This document shows positions 6,318 to 14,527 of a stretch of DNA of 32,551 nt, piece after piece (within the stretch, counting starts at the first letter, position 1; every line of letters starts with the position of its first letter). The stretch lies in NCBI RefSeq assembly GCF_001956215.1, contig NZ_MRTQ01000037.1, positions 1 to 32,551 of the forward strand, in the 5' to 3' direction. Under the pieces are notes generated by a model that saw only the letters and a program-made list of their open reading frames with translations, did no database searches and was not told where the DNA came from. The position numbers were made by a program, and so were the translations under genes. This stretch comes from Paenibacillus sp. FSL R5-0490 (GTDB taxonomy: Bacteria > Bacillota > Bacilli > Bacillales > Cytobacillaceae).

Positions 6318-7432
6318 TCCGCATCCACTTCCACGCCATCTTTCAGCTGATCTGATGGATTCGTAATGATCAAATCCTTCTCTTCAAGTCCGCCTGTTAT
6401 CTCGATTTTATTCCCGGAAGCAACACCAGTCTCCACTTCCTGTTTGTAGCTTTTCTGATCCCTGACCACGAATACATATACACTGCTGTCTCCCGTTACC
6501 ACTGCGTTTGCAGGAACAGTGAGTGCCTTCTTCTTATCCGTTTCGATTTCCATTATGAGCTGAAAACCCGGTTTCAGGGACATTTCCTTTACCGAAATCT
6601 CCACCCGATACTGCGGCGCATTATTTTCCGCAGGGTTTATTCCCTGGTTCTCTTCAGGCATGTCAGCCACTTCGCTGACTTCACCTTTCCATTCCTTGTC
6701 AGGAATCGCATCGGAACGGAGGGTTACTTTTTGCCCCTCACTGACCTTCAATGAATCGAATTCTGAAAGCATGCCAGATGCTCCAATCGCTTTCAGATCC
6801 CCAATATAAATGACTGGCTTTCCTGCCGAAGATGGGTCGGATGACGCTGCTTTGTTCACCTGGAGCACCACTCCATCCATCGTGCTCTTAATCTCTAATT
6901 CTTCCAGGCGTTTTTCAATATCCTTCTTCTGCAAAAGCACCTGGCTTAATTCCAGATTCGCCAATCGCTTTTCCAGCTTAAGCTGATCCCTTTCAGGCTG
7001 TATCTGTTTTTCAGCTTCTTTTTTTCCAGCCTGTTTGCGCAGCTCTTTTTCCTTATCATCCAGCTCATCTTCCTGTTTTTCCAGCTGATTGATTTTTAAA
7101 TAACCTGATTCAGCCTGGAGTTTAACTTTTTCAAGTTCCAGTGTTAATGCCTGCTCATCAAACCTGGCCAGAACCTCTCCTTTTTTGACTGAATCCCCTT
7201 CTTCCACAAGGAACTCCTTTATTTCTCCTTTTTCGGGAGAAGCATATATCTTGTGTTCATTTACCAGCTTCACTGTACCGGGAATCATGATCTGTTCTGT
7301 TATTTCCTCCTGCACCGGATGGGCAGTTTTTACTTCAGGCCCTTTGGCGAAAGCCTGTCTGTAGATGCTCACGCCAGCCATCAGCAAAACCACAGCCGTC
7401 ACTCCGATGGCAATCCAAACTTTCTTTTTCAT
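6314..7432 (-). CDS. yknX: YknX-like membrane fusion protein (HlyD/MacA type)
   Basis: The 372-aa protein is anchored by one N-terminal helix (about 4-24, VWIAIGVTAVVLLMAGVSIY). After it come a lipoyl/barrel half (EIKEFLVEEGDSVKKGEVLARFDEQ), a long charged coiled-coil hairpin (about 90-170, rich in K/E/L/Q), the returning half (IKSTMDGVVLQVNK) and beta-barrel domains ending VTGDSSVYVFVVRDQ. This is the usual MacA-like order. In the B. subtilis complex YknX works with YknYZ and needs YknW for assembly. Its ATG directly follows the yknW stop (TAAATG). Confidence 0.92.
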   Translation of the reverse strand: MKKKVWIAIGVTAVVLLMAGVSIYRQAFAKGPEVKTAHPVQEEITEQIMIPGTVKLVNEHKIYASPEKGEIKEFLVEEGDSVKKGEVLARFDEQALTLELEKVKLQAESGYLKINQLEKQEDELDDKEKELRKQAGKKEAEKQIQPERDQLKLEKRLANLELSQVLLQKKDIEKRLEELEIKSTMDGVVLQVNKAASSDPSSAGKPVIYIGDLKAIGASGMLSEFDSLKVSEGQKVTLRSDAIPDKEWKGEVSEVADMPEENQGINPAENNAPQYRVEISVKEMSLKPGFQLIMEIETDKKKALTVPANAVVTGDSSVYVFVVRDQKSYKQEVETGVASGNKIEITGGLEEKDLIITNPSDQLKDGVEVDAE

Positions 7433-8098
7433 TTAAACACCAGTCATTCCTGAGACGGTATTGCTGAGTAAAGCAAACAGAATGCCAATAATGAAGAACG
7501 CAATCGCAATGCCCCAAGCCCAGCCTTTTGATAATCCTGCCACCCTCTGCAGCCCTATCGCCGTGATAACCGACTGCCAAATACTGAATAATTCAATAGA
7601 ACCTAAGATTCCCGGCTTTTCACTATTCATCAGCCCTGCTAAACTAGTAATAAAAATTTCCGGATTTCCGCCGATAGCGGCTCTCAATGCCATGTTAAGG
7701 ATAAGACCAAAACCGCCAATCACAATAATGTGGACATTCATAGAGAACAGCTGTTTAAACGTCGCATCTGATCCGGCAATCTTCGTGAAAATCATATAGA
7801 TGGCACTTGAAATCAGCGCCACAAATACCGGAGTGAAAATACCTGTAATGGCAACTCCGCCCCTGGCAAACATCATCACCATTTCCGCTTCCGCGTCACT
7901 CATCCCTTCGAGGCCCAGATAAGATGCATCCATCGACATTGCCATTAAAAACATGCCAATTGCATAAATAATACTCACCAAAATGAGCGGCACCCAAACC
8001 CTCGGATTTTGGCGGATCCGGTCAAACTGCTCCCCCGGACTCCAAATCATCCCTAGCAAACTAGGTTTTTTACTGCTCGTTTTTACTTCCTGTTCCAT
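7433..8098 (-). CDS. yknW: YknW-like Yip1-domain membrane protein
   Basis: I start the gene at ATG 8098 (221 aa), six bases after AGGAGTG; the frame runs on to 8134 but has no site there. After a short polar N-terminus (KKPSLLGMIWSPGEQFDRIRQNP, a Yip1-type amphipathic opening) there are about five membrane helices, the last ending GILFALLSNTVSGMTGV. YknW assists assembly of the YknXYZ exporter in B. subtilis. It is the first gene of the operon, preceded by a perfect sigma-W promoter, which agrees with the known control of yknWXYZ by envelope stress. Confidence 0.9.
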   Translation of the reverse strand: MEQEVKTSSKKPSLLGMIWSPGEQFDRIRQNPRVWVPLILVSIIYAIGMFLMAMSMDASYLGLEGMSDAEAEMVMMFARGGVAITGIFTPVFVALISSAIYMIFTKIAGSDATFKQLFSMNVHIIVIGGFGLILNMALRAAIGGNPEIFITSLAGLMNSEKPGILGSIELFSIWQSVITAIGLQRVAGLSKGWAWGIAIAFFIIGILFALLSNTVSGMTGV

Positions 8099-8141
8099 AT
8101 AGAACACTCCTATTCTAGTTAAAAATAATTCCACTATGCAT

Positions 8142-8167
8142 TACGGAAATATATAGAAAAGGTTTCA
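8142..8167 (-). promoter_or_regulatory. Sigma-W promoter of yknWXYZ
   Basis: On the minus strand TGAAAC (8162-8167) is followed after exactly 16 bases by CGTA (8142-8145), the B. subtilis sigma-W consensus. It lies 44 bases upstream of the chosen yknW start, with the expected AGGAGTG site between. A sigma-W promoter at this operon is established in B. subtilis. Confidence 0.88.
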
Positions 8168-8202
8168 AAAAATTACATTTTCACCCTAAAAAATAAAAAA
8201 AA

Positions 8203-8234
8203 ACATGGGGACGGTTCTCATGTTTTCCCCATGT
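8203..8234 (-). terminator. Terminator of the polysaccharide deacetylase gene
   Basis: ACATGGGG (8203-8210) pairs with CCCCATGT (8227-8234), and on the minus strand the hairpin is followed by nine T residues. It lies just past the stop at 8238 and separates that gene from the yknW promoter. An inner CATG pair makes alternative pairings possible. Confidence 0.85.
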
Positions 8235-8237
8235 TCT

Positions 8238-9569
8238 TCATTGCAAAAGCTTATTCGCACCCGGCCGGGACGGATCAAAAACTCGTTTAACATCAAAAAA
8301 ATCTTTTAAAACATCACTTTGTCCAGTTAACGCTGCACGCATACGAATCCCGTCTACATTTATGCGTGCTTGCCGGAAGTAATCCGGTCCTATCTGAGAC
8401 CAGTAGGTGTTTGATGCATCAACATTGGCATAATATGCAAAACCCAGGCTTTTCAATAAATCATATTTATCACCTGAATACTGGTGCCAGTCTCCAATGT
8501 CACTGCCAAACGCGAATATTATGGTGTTTACAGGTCCTGTGATCGGTTCAACCTCTCTTTTCCATTTAAGCAGATCTTTTTCTAAATGTTCTGGAGATGC
8601 CTTCCCTGCATCAAGGTGTCCCCACGTATGTGACGCAAATGTCCACCCCTTTTGCTTCATTGCATTTGCTGCTTTTTTCGCCTGCTGCTGATCCTTTTTT
8701 ATATTTGGATTATGCTTTTCACTATTCGGGCCATAGGTGGTCTCAGAAGTTCGATATCCTAATACTCCGTTATATCCGGTTAATGCAATAATTCCTTTTG
8801 ATCCCTTATAGGAAAAATCCGGGTGCTGTTCAACAAAGTCATCCACGATGGGAACCAGGTCATAAGCCCCTTGAATGGATTCCCCTTTGTCATTTAGATA
8901 AGTATTTGTGATATCTCCATTAGTATCGAGCGTTAAGTTTTGGGGAAATCCGTCTCCCCTCATGTACTCATAATAACTGACATCATCCTGCGACAGCACC
9001 AATGGTTTTTTATCTGGAGGCAATAGAATATCCTGATAAACCATTTCCCCCTCTGAATTGAGTTTTGCAATATCCTCAAGATTAACAAGGATGTATCCTC
9101 TTTCGTATAATTCGTTTAAGATTTCTTTACATTCATCAATGGTTACCATGTAATCCTGATAACCTTGAGTCATACTGTCACCATCAAATGCCTTGGATGC
9201 ATCCACAATCAATGAGTGAAAAAATAAATGAGGAATCTTGCTGTTGTCTAGCCATTTGACGAGATGATTCCTTTGTTTTTCGTAAGCATCTAAAGCCCTT
9301 TGTATGTCTTCATCTTCAGAAATACCTGATTGCTTTAATAGTGTAATAGCTTTTTCGTAATCATATTGTTGGGATGAAACCTTAGCCTCGGCTAACAGCT
9401 GTTCTTTCTCTTCCCTCGTCATGCTGGGGATGGCCTTTTTTTCAAGGCCGCTCTCCTGAGTAGAATGGTAGTTTACTGCCGCCATGTCTGCTGATGATTT
9501 GAAATTCTGACAGCCTGCCATAATAAAAAGACTGAGCATAGCTCCGACCAAAGCAAAACACTTCTTCAT
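8238..9569 (-). CDS. Lipoprotein with polysaccharide deacetylase (NodB-like) domain
   Basis: The 443-aa protein begins with a lipoprotein signal (MKKCFALVGAMLSLFIMAGC, lipid-bearing Cys20). A helical, charged stalk of about 100 residues follows, then a polysaccharide deacetylase-like domain. PLVLSQDDVSYYEYM supplies the Asp pair of motif 1, and KGWTFASHTWGHLDAGK supplies the metal-binding H-x-x-x-H. HQYSGDKYDLLKSLGFAYYANVDA is the later conserved part. It should act outside the membrane on cell-wall or capsular sugars. The expected start is ATG 9569 with AAAGGAG upstream. It stands alone between two terminators. An inverted repeat (AGAGGGT at 9615-9621, ACCCTCT at 9650-9656) lies upstream. 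Exact substrate unknown. Confidence 0.82.
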   Translation of the reverse strand: MKKCFALVGAMLSLFIMAGCQNFKSSADMAAVNYHSTQESGLEKKAIPSMTREEKEQLLAEAKVSSQQYDYEKAITLLKQSGISEDEDIQRALDAYEKQRNHLVKWLDNSKIPHLFFHSLIVDASKAFDGDSMTQGYQDYMVTIDECKEILNELYERGYILVNLEDIAKLNSEGEMVYQDILLPPDKKPLVLSQDDVSYYEYMRGDGFPQNLTLDTNGDITNTYLNDKGESIQGAYDLVPIVDDFVEQHPDFSYKGSKGIIALTGYNGVLGYRTSETTYGPNSEKHNPNIKKDQQQAKKAANAMKQKGWTFASHTWGHLDAGKASPEHLEKDLLKWKREVEPITGPVNTIIFAFGSDIGDWHQYSGDKYDLLKSLGFAYYANVDASNTYWSQIGPDYFRQARINVDGIRMRAALTGQSDVLKDFFDVKRVFDPSRPGANKLLQ

Positions 9570-9703
9570 TTGAAGGCACTCCTTTGTAATGATTGAGTGT
9601 ATTTTCTTCGTATCAGAGGGTACCGCAAATACTTATGGAGTTATAAAGAACCCTCTCGTTTTATAGACGAAAGAGATCCTTTTTTTGTTTCTGTATTTTT
9701 AAA

Positions 9704-9725
9704 ACCAGGAGATTTCTCCCCTGGT
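9704..9725 (-). terminator. Terminator of the LanFEG-like ABC operon
   Basis: On the minus strand ACCA-GG-GGAG, loop AAAT, CTCC-TGGT forms a hairpin with a two-base bulge, followed by TTTTAAAAA. It begins 8 bases after the stop at 9733. Confidence 0.65.
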
Positions 9726-9732
9726 ATCTTAC

Positions 9733-10464
9733 CTACACAGCCTTCCGCTGAAAATAAAAATAGCCGCCCAGATAAAACAGTAAAAAGAATCCCCCGATCA
9801 CAGTCATAAGCTGCTCCCATGGAATAAAGAAAATGTCACCGCTATCGGATGTGGGATACATCATGGCAAACGGCTGTGCCCACGGATAATAGGGACCCAC
9901 TTTCTCTGAATTCATTGCCAGAATGGATGGCAGCGTAAAAACGACATTGACTGCAAAAGGCGCCGCAAAGCTTTTGAACCAGACAGACATCCACAGCTGC
10001 AGTGCGACTAATGGGAACGCTGCGACCCAGCCTCCAAGTATGCTCTTCCAGACAATCTCCGCCGGAAAAGGATCAGCTACGCCTTTATATAATCCTGCTC
10101 CTGCAATAGCGGCCAAATAAAATAACTGGATAAACAATACCAATAACAGGATCAGAACATACTTAGCAGCAAATACTTTCCCTCTTGTGACTGGCAGTGC
10201 CAGCAGCTGCTTCCAGCCCCCGGCCTGATGCTCATACCTGCAGACAAGGCTTGCCAGGACTCCCGTCACTAACGGTAAAAAGAAAACCGCATAAGGCAAA
10301 TTCATATAGATCAGAAGCATATACCATTCATTCATCATCCCCGCTGCTTCAGCTGTATCTGTCCCAATCCCCGCACCAAGACCAATCAGTGGACCCACTA
10401 ATAGGATGCCGATCATGTTTGATTTGCGCAGTTTAAACCATTCCGATTTCAAAATAGTAAGCAT
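9733..10464 (-). CDS. ABC-2 type permease, second subunit of a LanFEG/CprABC-like exporter
   Basis: This 243-aa membrane protein has about six helices and the opening MLTILKSEWFKLRKSNM typical of lantibiotic-immunity (LanE/LanG, EpiE/MutE) and BcrB-like permeases, where a cytoplasmic helix E-x-x-K-L precedes the first membrane span. The loop YEHQAGGWKQLLALPVTRGKVFAAKY is the family's characteristic cytoplasmic segment, and the first permease has a matching version. The ATG overlaps the stop of the preceding permease (TAATG). It likely forms a heterodimer with that permease to remove peptide antibiotics from the membrane. Confidence 0.85.
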   Translation of the reverse strand: MLTILKSEWFKLRKSNMIGILLVGPLIGLGAGIGTDTAEAAGMMNEWYMLLIYMNLPYAVFFLPLVTGVLASLVCRYEHQAGGWKQLLALPVTRGKVFAAKYVLILLLVLFIQLFYLAAIAGAGLYKGVADPFPAEIVWKSILGGWVAAFPLVALQLWMSVWFKSFAAPFAVNVVFTLPSILAMNSEKVGPYYPWAQPFAMMYPTSDSGDIFFIPWEQLMTVIGGFFLLFYLGGYFYFQRKAV

Positions 10465-11174
10465 TATTTCACATCCCTTCTCACAAAATCAATCATTCCT
10501 GCTGCGTATAATAATATGCCTGCTCCGGCACCAAGCAGGACGTTGATGAGAGGTTCCTCCCAGTCGTTCAGCAGCAGCGGCCATTTCCAGATCAGCCAAT
10601 CCGGTAAAGCATAGCCGGCATAGGTCAAGATCACACCCAGAATGCCCAGAGTGATTGGCACACCCTGGTTCACACTCACGGTCGCTACCCAAAGCTGCAG
10701 CGCCAAAACAGGCAATGCCGCAAAAAAAGGATAAAAACTATATTTCAGCAGTCCGGCATACGGAATCTCACCGCCCAAATCCAAAGAGGTTCCAAAAGCA
10801 AGCGTGAACAGCAGCAAAAGCACAGAAGAAATCAAAAGCAGAACTGACAGCACCGTGAATTTTGATAAATACACGCTCATTTTCGAAACAGGCAGTGCCA
10901 TCAGCTGTTTCCAGGCATTCGTTTCATTTTCAATGCTCGACATAAAAGACGTCAGGATGACGATGCCCAGCACAATCGCCAGCGGTGTGAATGAATGAAT
11001 ATTGTCCAAATAATATCCCCAGCGGTCATCATTCTGACCGAACAAATACTCCTTGCGCACTCCATAATTGACCATCTGCATGGCTACTACCCCAATAGGA
11101 CCCAGGATGGTCAGGAACCAGATTCCTTTCCGCTTGATTTTCATAAATTCGGCTGACAGCAATTTCCCCATCAT
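10464..11174 (-). CDS. ABC-2 type permease, first subunit of a LanFEG/CprABC-like exporter
   Basis: The 236-aa protein begins MMGKLLSAEFMKIKRKGIWFL, has about six membrane spans, and carries IENETNAWKQLMALPVSKMSVYLSKF, parallel to ENxxNxWKxLxxLPxxRxxxYxSK in immunity permeases. It pairs with the 9733-10464 permease (a related but diverged paralogue) and the ATPase just upstream, whose stop it overlaps (ATGATG around the TGA). No structural or biosynthetic bacteriocin genes are in the window, so this is more likely a resistance module than self-immunity. Confidence 0.85.
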   Translation of the reverse strand: MMGKLLSAEFMKIKRKGIWFLTILGPIGVVAMQMVNYGVRKEYLFGQNDDRWGYYLDNIHSFTPLAIVLGIVILTSFMSSIENETNAWKQLMALPVSKMSVYLSKFTVLSVLLLISSVLLLLFTLAFGTSLDLGGEIPYAGLLKYSFYPFFAALPVLALQLWVATVSVNQGVPITLGILGVILTYAGYALPDWLIWKWPLLLNDWEEPLINVLLGAGAGILLYAAGMIDFVRRDVK

Positions 11175-12082
11175 CCGGCCTGCTCCTCCCTTGTCATTTG
11201 CAGGAATATGTCTTCCAATGACCGCTTTTCTTCTTCTACCCGGTAAACGGAAAATCCGTCTGCCACAAGTCCGCGTACGGCTTCAGCCACTTTTTCATCC
11301 GACTGCTGGGGCAGCGAAATGATGCCATTATCCAAACTTGCCTTCAATCCCCTTCCAAGCAGGGCACGCCAGGCTTTATCACTCTCGCTGACCTTTAATA
11401 GAACGGACTGCTGTGCAAACATGCGCATCGTTTCAATAGAGTCCTGAAATATCATTTTTCCTTTTGTCACAATCCCAACTGTTGTCGCCATCTGGTCAAT
11501 CTCCGATAATAGATGGCTGGAGATCAGCACGGTCATTCCGCATTCAGATGGCAGGCTTTTAATTAAATTGCGAATCTCAATAATTCCTGAAGGATCCAAA
11601 CCGTTTGTCGGCTCATCCAAAATCAGCAGTTCGGGGTTATTCAACAGTGAAGCAGCAATCCCAAGCCTCTGCTTCATCCCAAGCGAGAAGCCCTTTACTT
11701 TTTTATCCCCGGCAGCTGTCAGCCGGACAATTTCCAGCACTTCATCGATTCTCTGTTTCGGTACACCCACTATTTTTCTCATGGCTTCCAGATTTTCTTT
11801 TGCCGTTAAATGCGGATAATAGGATGGTGACTCCACAAGCGAGCCCACACGTCTCAATATATTTAATCTTTCTTTCTTTAAATCATTTTGGAAGATTTCA
11901 ATTCTGCCGGAAGTAGGCTTCATGAGTCCCAACAGCATCCGGATTGTAGTCGTTTTCCCTGCCCCGTTCGGTCCCAGAAATCCGTAAATCTCACCTTTTG
12001 GTATTTTCATTTCCAGTCCTGATACTGCTTTCTCCTGACCAAAGTGCTTTGATAAATTTTCTGTTCTTACGACATACTCCAT
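11171..12082 (-). CDS. ABC transporter ATPase, LanF/BcrA/CprA-like
   Basis: The 303-aa ATPase (from ATG 12082, after GAGGTGAGAGG) has Walker A GPNGAGKTT, the signature variant FSLGMKQRL, Walker B LLILDEPTNGLDP and the H-loop ISSHLLSEI, all as in the BcrA/LanF group. A C-terminal tail of about 80 residues after the core is also typical. An upstream in-frame ATG at 12103 lacks a good ribosome binding site. It is the first gene of the three-gene exporter, and a direct repeat with 11-base period lies 58 bases upstream of the start. Confidence 0.87.
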   Translation of the reverse strand: MEYVVRTENLSKHFGQEKAVSGLEMKIPKGEIYGFLGPNGAGKTTTIRMLLGLMKPTSGRIEIFQNDLKKERLNILRRVGSLVESPSYYPHLTAKENLEAMRKIVGVPKQRIDEVLEIVRLTAAGDKKVKGFSLGMKQRLGIAASLLNNPELLILDEPTNGLDPSGIIEIRNLIKSLPSECGMTVLISSHLLSEIDQMATTVGIVTKGKMIFQDSIETMRMFAQQSVLLKVSESDKAWRALLGRGLKASLDNGIISLPQQSDEKVAEAVRGLVADGFSVYRVEEEKRSLEDIFLQMTREEQAG

Positions 12083-12139
12083 TCCTCTCACCTCAAATTC
12101 CATCTTATCCGGCGAAGGTTAAAACAAAGGTGGAGGGAA

Positions 12140-12157
12140 GTTTAAAATTTGTTTAAA
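12140..12157 (-). promoter_or_regulatory. Candidate response-regulator operator of the ABC operon
   Basis: On the minus strand TTTAAAC is repeated directly with an 11-base period (TTTAAAC-AAAT-TTTAAAC, 12151-12157 and 12140-12146). OmpR-family regulators bind such one-turn-spaced direct repeats. The obvious candidate regulator is the OmpR-type protein at 13757-14425. The site also lies upstream of the divergent small gene at 12214. Confidence 0.4.
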
Positions 12158-12170
12158 AAATGACACTTTT

Positions 12171-12203
12171 CCCCTCTGCTATGCGTCTAATACAGCAGAG
12201 AGG
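12171..12203 (+). promoter_or_regulatory. Hairpin overlapping the ribosome binding site of the small membrane gene
   Basis: CTCTGCT (12174-12180) pairs with AGCAGAG (12194-12200), extended by CC/GG after one mismatch. The 3' arm overlaps the AGAGAGGAG ribosome binding site (12197-12205) of the gene at 12214. It matters only if transcription starts before about 12171; no clear promoter is seen. Confidence 0.3.
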
Positions 12204-12213
12204 AGTAAACATA

Positions 12214-12393
12214 ATGACGTTTAAAAAACTGTTTAACATTGGGTACGCGGTATTCCTGATTGCCTGCTTACTCGTATATTTCCTTATTCCGCACACCTAT
12301 GGCTGGGTTGTCCTGGTTACACTGGCTGTTCTTTTTGGCATCTATCAAGTGTTTATCTTATGGAAAATGAAGCAAAAAAGGAGCACCTCCTGA
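12214..12393 (+). CDS. Small two-helix membrane protein (59 aa)
   Basis: The protein runs MTFKKLFNIGYAVFLIACLL... with two membrane helices (about 9-25 and 29-49) and a basic tail KMKQKRSTS. Start ATG 12214 follows AGAGAGGAG; the frame's earlier extension to 12160 lacks a site. The gene is divergent from the ABC exporter and convergent with the sensor kinase, and its end overlaps the kinase terminator hairpin. Its position suggests an accessory or regulatory membrane peptide of this resistance module, but I do not recognise the family. Confidence 0.6.
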   Translation: MTFKKLFNIGYAVFLIACLLVYFLIPHTYGWVVLVTLAVLFGIYQVFILWKMKQKRSTS

Positions 12394-12403
12394 GGCTGCT
12401 CCT
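12379..12403 (-). terminator. Terminator of the TCS operon, overlapping two gene ends
   Basis: AGGAGCA/TGCTCCT with inner CCTC/GAGG forms a nearly continuous stem (12379-12403), followed on the minus strand by TTTTTT. It spans the stop codon of the plus-strand small gene and touches the last base of the kinase gene. Confidence 0.75.
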
Positions 12404-13760
12404 AATGTTTTCTAATGATTTTAATTACTGTACCACTGTCACCGGACTCAATCTCCCACTCAAGCTTCATACCCTTTACCATCATATCCACTATCGATAA
12501 GCCAATCCCCGCTCCCTTTTCATTGGAACTGTTTTTCAGCCCTTTACCATGATCAATAAAAACAATGGCATCGCAATCTTCGGTGGATAATGTCGCCACT
12601 TCAAGGTAAAGCCCATCCTTCGCATGCCGCAGCACATTTTGCAGAATGTTATCAAAAATACGGCCCAGCCACATTGGATCGGCCTGCCATTTCTTCTCAA
12701 ATGGCTCTAACTCGATGTTCACTTCAAAGCCTTCCTTCTCAAAGACAGGATACCAGGACGCCATATTTTCACGAACAAACCGGACCGCATCCAGCTCGAT
12801 CAGCTCCTGCTTATGCTTGCTCGCCATTAAAAGCGTGTAGCTCATTAAATTTTCTATTAGTCTATCAATTTTGATGATTGAGGTTTCCAGTGCTTTGACA
12901 GCCTGCTTCCCTTCAGGAGACAGATCTTCTTTTGCGATAGAATAGGTTTGCGCATTGATCTTCGTCAAAGGCGTACGCAGATCATGTGACAGATTCGCAA
13001 TCAGCTCCCTCCGCAGCTGCTCTTCCTCCTGCTCGCGCCGCTTGCTTTCTTTAAGCTCCTCGACCATCTCATTAAACGTCTGTTCCAGCTGGCCGATTTC
13101 ATCATTCTTTTGCACATCGATACCGATTGGCAGGCTGTCCATATCCCGTCTTTCCATTGCCTCCTGGAGATGGAGCAGCCTTTTGCGAATGCCCCGGAAA
13201 AATAAAAAGGAGACGATGATAAACAGAGAAATGATCAAAAGCAGGCCTGCTCCCAGGAAGATTCCGTATTTATCTGCAACCTGGACCATCGGAGGAAGAA
13301 ACAAATTACGCGGTATCTCAAGAACGATAAAACCATTTTTCTCATCCCCGCCAATAAAGCTAATGACTGTATAAGGATCACCGCCATACCTCTCCTTAAT
13401 AAACTTCGCTGTAAAGGCAGGCGTCCACTGAACAGGAAGATTCGACTTCACATCCCGCTGCTCCATCAGATTTCCCATTTCATCTACCCAAAACATCGAA
13501 GCATCAGAATACGTCTTTTTCCATTCAGCAAATAGACTGCTAACGGATTCCCTTGAGGCGTTCTCGAGTTCTGCTGCATCAGCATGCCATTTTTCTTCAA
13601 TCTGCTTTGGTTCGTATTTATTGCCCTGCCCTCCTAAAATGTCTTCCTCGAGACCCATAACCAGCAATGCCACAAGTAAATAAGCTGCCTGAAACAGAAA
13701 TAAGGCAACCAGAATAATCGCCATATACCTCGACTGCAGCGATTGAAAAAATTTTTTCAT
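12402..13760 (-). CDS. Sensor histidine kinase of the LanFEG-like transporter locus
   Basis: The 452-aa kinase has a first membrane helix at about 14-36, an extracytoplasmic region of roughly 130 residues, a second helix at about 172-197 (GIFLGAGLLLIISLFIIVSFLFF), a HAMP region, the H-box NLSHDLRTPLTKI (phospho-accepting His), N-box FDNILQNVLRHA, the D-motif FIDHGKGL and G-box GAGIGLSIVDMMV. All functional motifs are present. Its ATG overlaps the response-regulator stop (ATGA). The large external loop could sense a peptide antibiotic or wall damage directly, unlike the short-loop BceS type. It should phosphorylate the 13757-14425 regulator. Confidence 0.88.
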   Translation of the reverse strand: MKKFFQSLQSRYMAIILVALFLFQAAYLLVALLVMGLEEDILGGQGNKYEPKQIEEKWHADAAELENASRESVSSLFAEWKKTYSDASMFWVDEMGNLMEQRDVKSNLPVQWTPAFTAKFIKERYGGDPYTVISFIGGDEKNGFIVLEIPRNLFLPPMVQVADKYGIFLGAGLLLIISLFIIVSFLFFRGIRKRLLHLQEAMERRDMDSLPIGIDVQKNDEIGQLEQTFNEMVEELKESKRREQEEEQLRRELIANLSHDLRTPLTKINAQTYSIAKEDLSPEGKQAVKALETSIIKIDRLIENLMSYTLLMASKHKQELIELDAVRFVRENMASWYPVFEKEGFEVNIELEPFEKKWQADPMWLGRIFDNILQNVLRHAKDGLYLEVATLSTEDCDAIVFIDHGKGLKNSSNEKGAGIGLSIVDMMVKGMKLEWEIESGDSGTVIKIIRKH

Positions 13761-14425
13761 ATCTTCACCCTGTAGCCGATTCCGCGGATGGTCTCAATGA
13801 TTTCCGGACGCGATGGATTCTTCTCAAGCTTTTCACGAAGGTAGCGGATATGAACCATCAGGGTTTTATCGCCCTCCATGTATTGTTCTCCCCAGATGCC
13901 TTCATAGAGCTGTTCTTTTGTCAGTATCTGATTCAGATGGCGAATAAAGAACTGAAAGAGCTGATACTGCTTGCCTGTCAATTGAATTTCACGGTCTGCC
14001 TCCTGGTCGATAATCCGCATATCCTTTGTATGTACCTGCAGGTGGTGAAGCTCCAGCACCTGATCATTCTTTTGAAATCGCCTTAACAATACTTCAATCC
14101 TCGCAGCAAGCTCATCCGGCTGGAAAGGCTTTGTCAAGTAATCATCCGCAAAGCTCAGGCCCTCCAGCTTATCCTCCACCGCCGTCCTTGCAGAAAGCAT
14201 AAGTACCGGCATGTCATTCTTTATTTTCTTAATCCGCTTCCCAAGCGAAAACCCGTCAAGCCCGGGAAGCATCACATCCAAAATTGCCATATCCGCTTCA
14301 GAAAGATAGCCTTCCATCCCTTCCCCGGACTGCAGCCAGATCACCTCATGGCCTCTTTCCCCTAAATCATTTTTCAGCCAGCTGCCAATATCACTTTCAT
14401 CTTCTATGTATAAGATTCGCGCCAT
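13757..14425 (-). CDS. OmpR-family response regulator of the LanFEG-like transporter locus
   Basis: The 222-aa protein (from ATG 14425; an in-frame GTG at 14434 is less likely) has a receiver domain with the acidic pair ED in YIEDESD, the phosphorylated Asp in ADMAILDVMLPGLDG, Thr/Ser in VLMLSARTA and Lys in DDYLTKPF. A winged-helix DNA-binding domain follows (LTGKQYQLFQFFIRHLNQILTKEQLYEGIWG ... VHIRYLREKLE ... IRGIGYRV). It is the first gene of the two-component operon. The likely target is the direct repeat in front of the ABC exporter (12140-12157), by gene context. Confidence 0.9.
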   Translation of the reverse strand: MARILYIEDESDIGSWLKNDLGERGHEVIWLQSGEGMEGYLSEADMAILDVMLPGLDGFSLGKRIKKIKNDMPVLMLSARTAVEDKLEGLSFADDYLTKPFQPDELAARIEVLLRRFQKNDQVLELHHLQVHTKDMRIIDQEADREIQLTGKQYQLFQFFIRHLNQILTKEQLYEGIWGEQYMEGDKTLMVHIRYLREKLEKNPSRPEIIETIRGIGYRVKI

Positions 14426-14491
14426 ACTCTCCACCCTTTAACTTATCTTTTATTAATCTGCTATTTCAGGAGATTTTGCTAGGCAAAAAAA

Positions 14492-14513
14492 CATCCGCCC
14501 TTATATACGAATG
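14492..14513 (-). terminator. Terminator of the serine hydrolase gene
   Basis: On the minus strand CATTCG (14508-14513) pairs with CGGATG (14492-14497, one T-G wobble) and is followed by TTTTTTT. It lies 14 bases past the stop at 14528. Confidence 0.65.
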
Positions 14514-14527
14514 CTTCTTCTATACTT

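Noticed and set aside
7335..7580. 81-aa minus-strand frame across the yknW/yknX junction
   Set aside because: It overlaps two well-supported genes out of frame and has no membrane or domain pattern of its own.
9733..14425. Lantibiotic biosynthesis cluster
   Set aside because: Only transporter and two-component genes are present; no precursor, dehydratase or cyclase gene is visible, so a resistance module is more likely.
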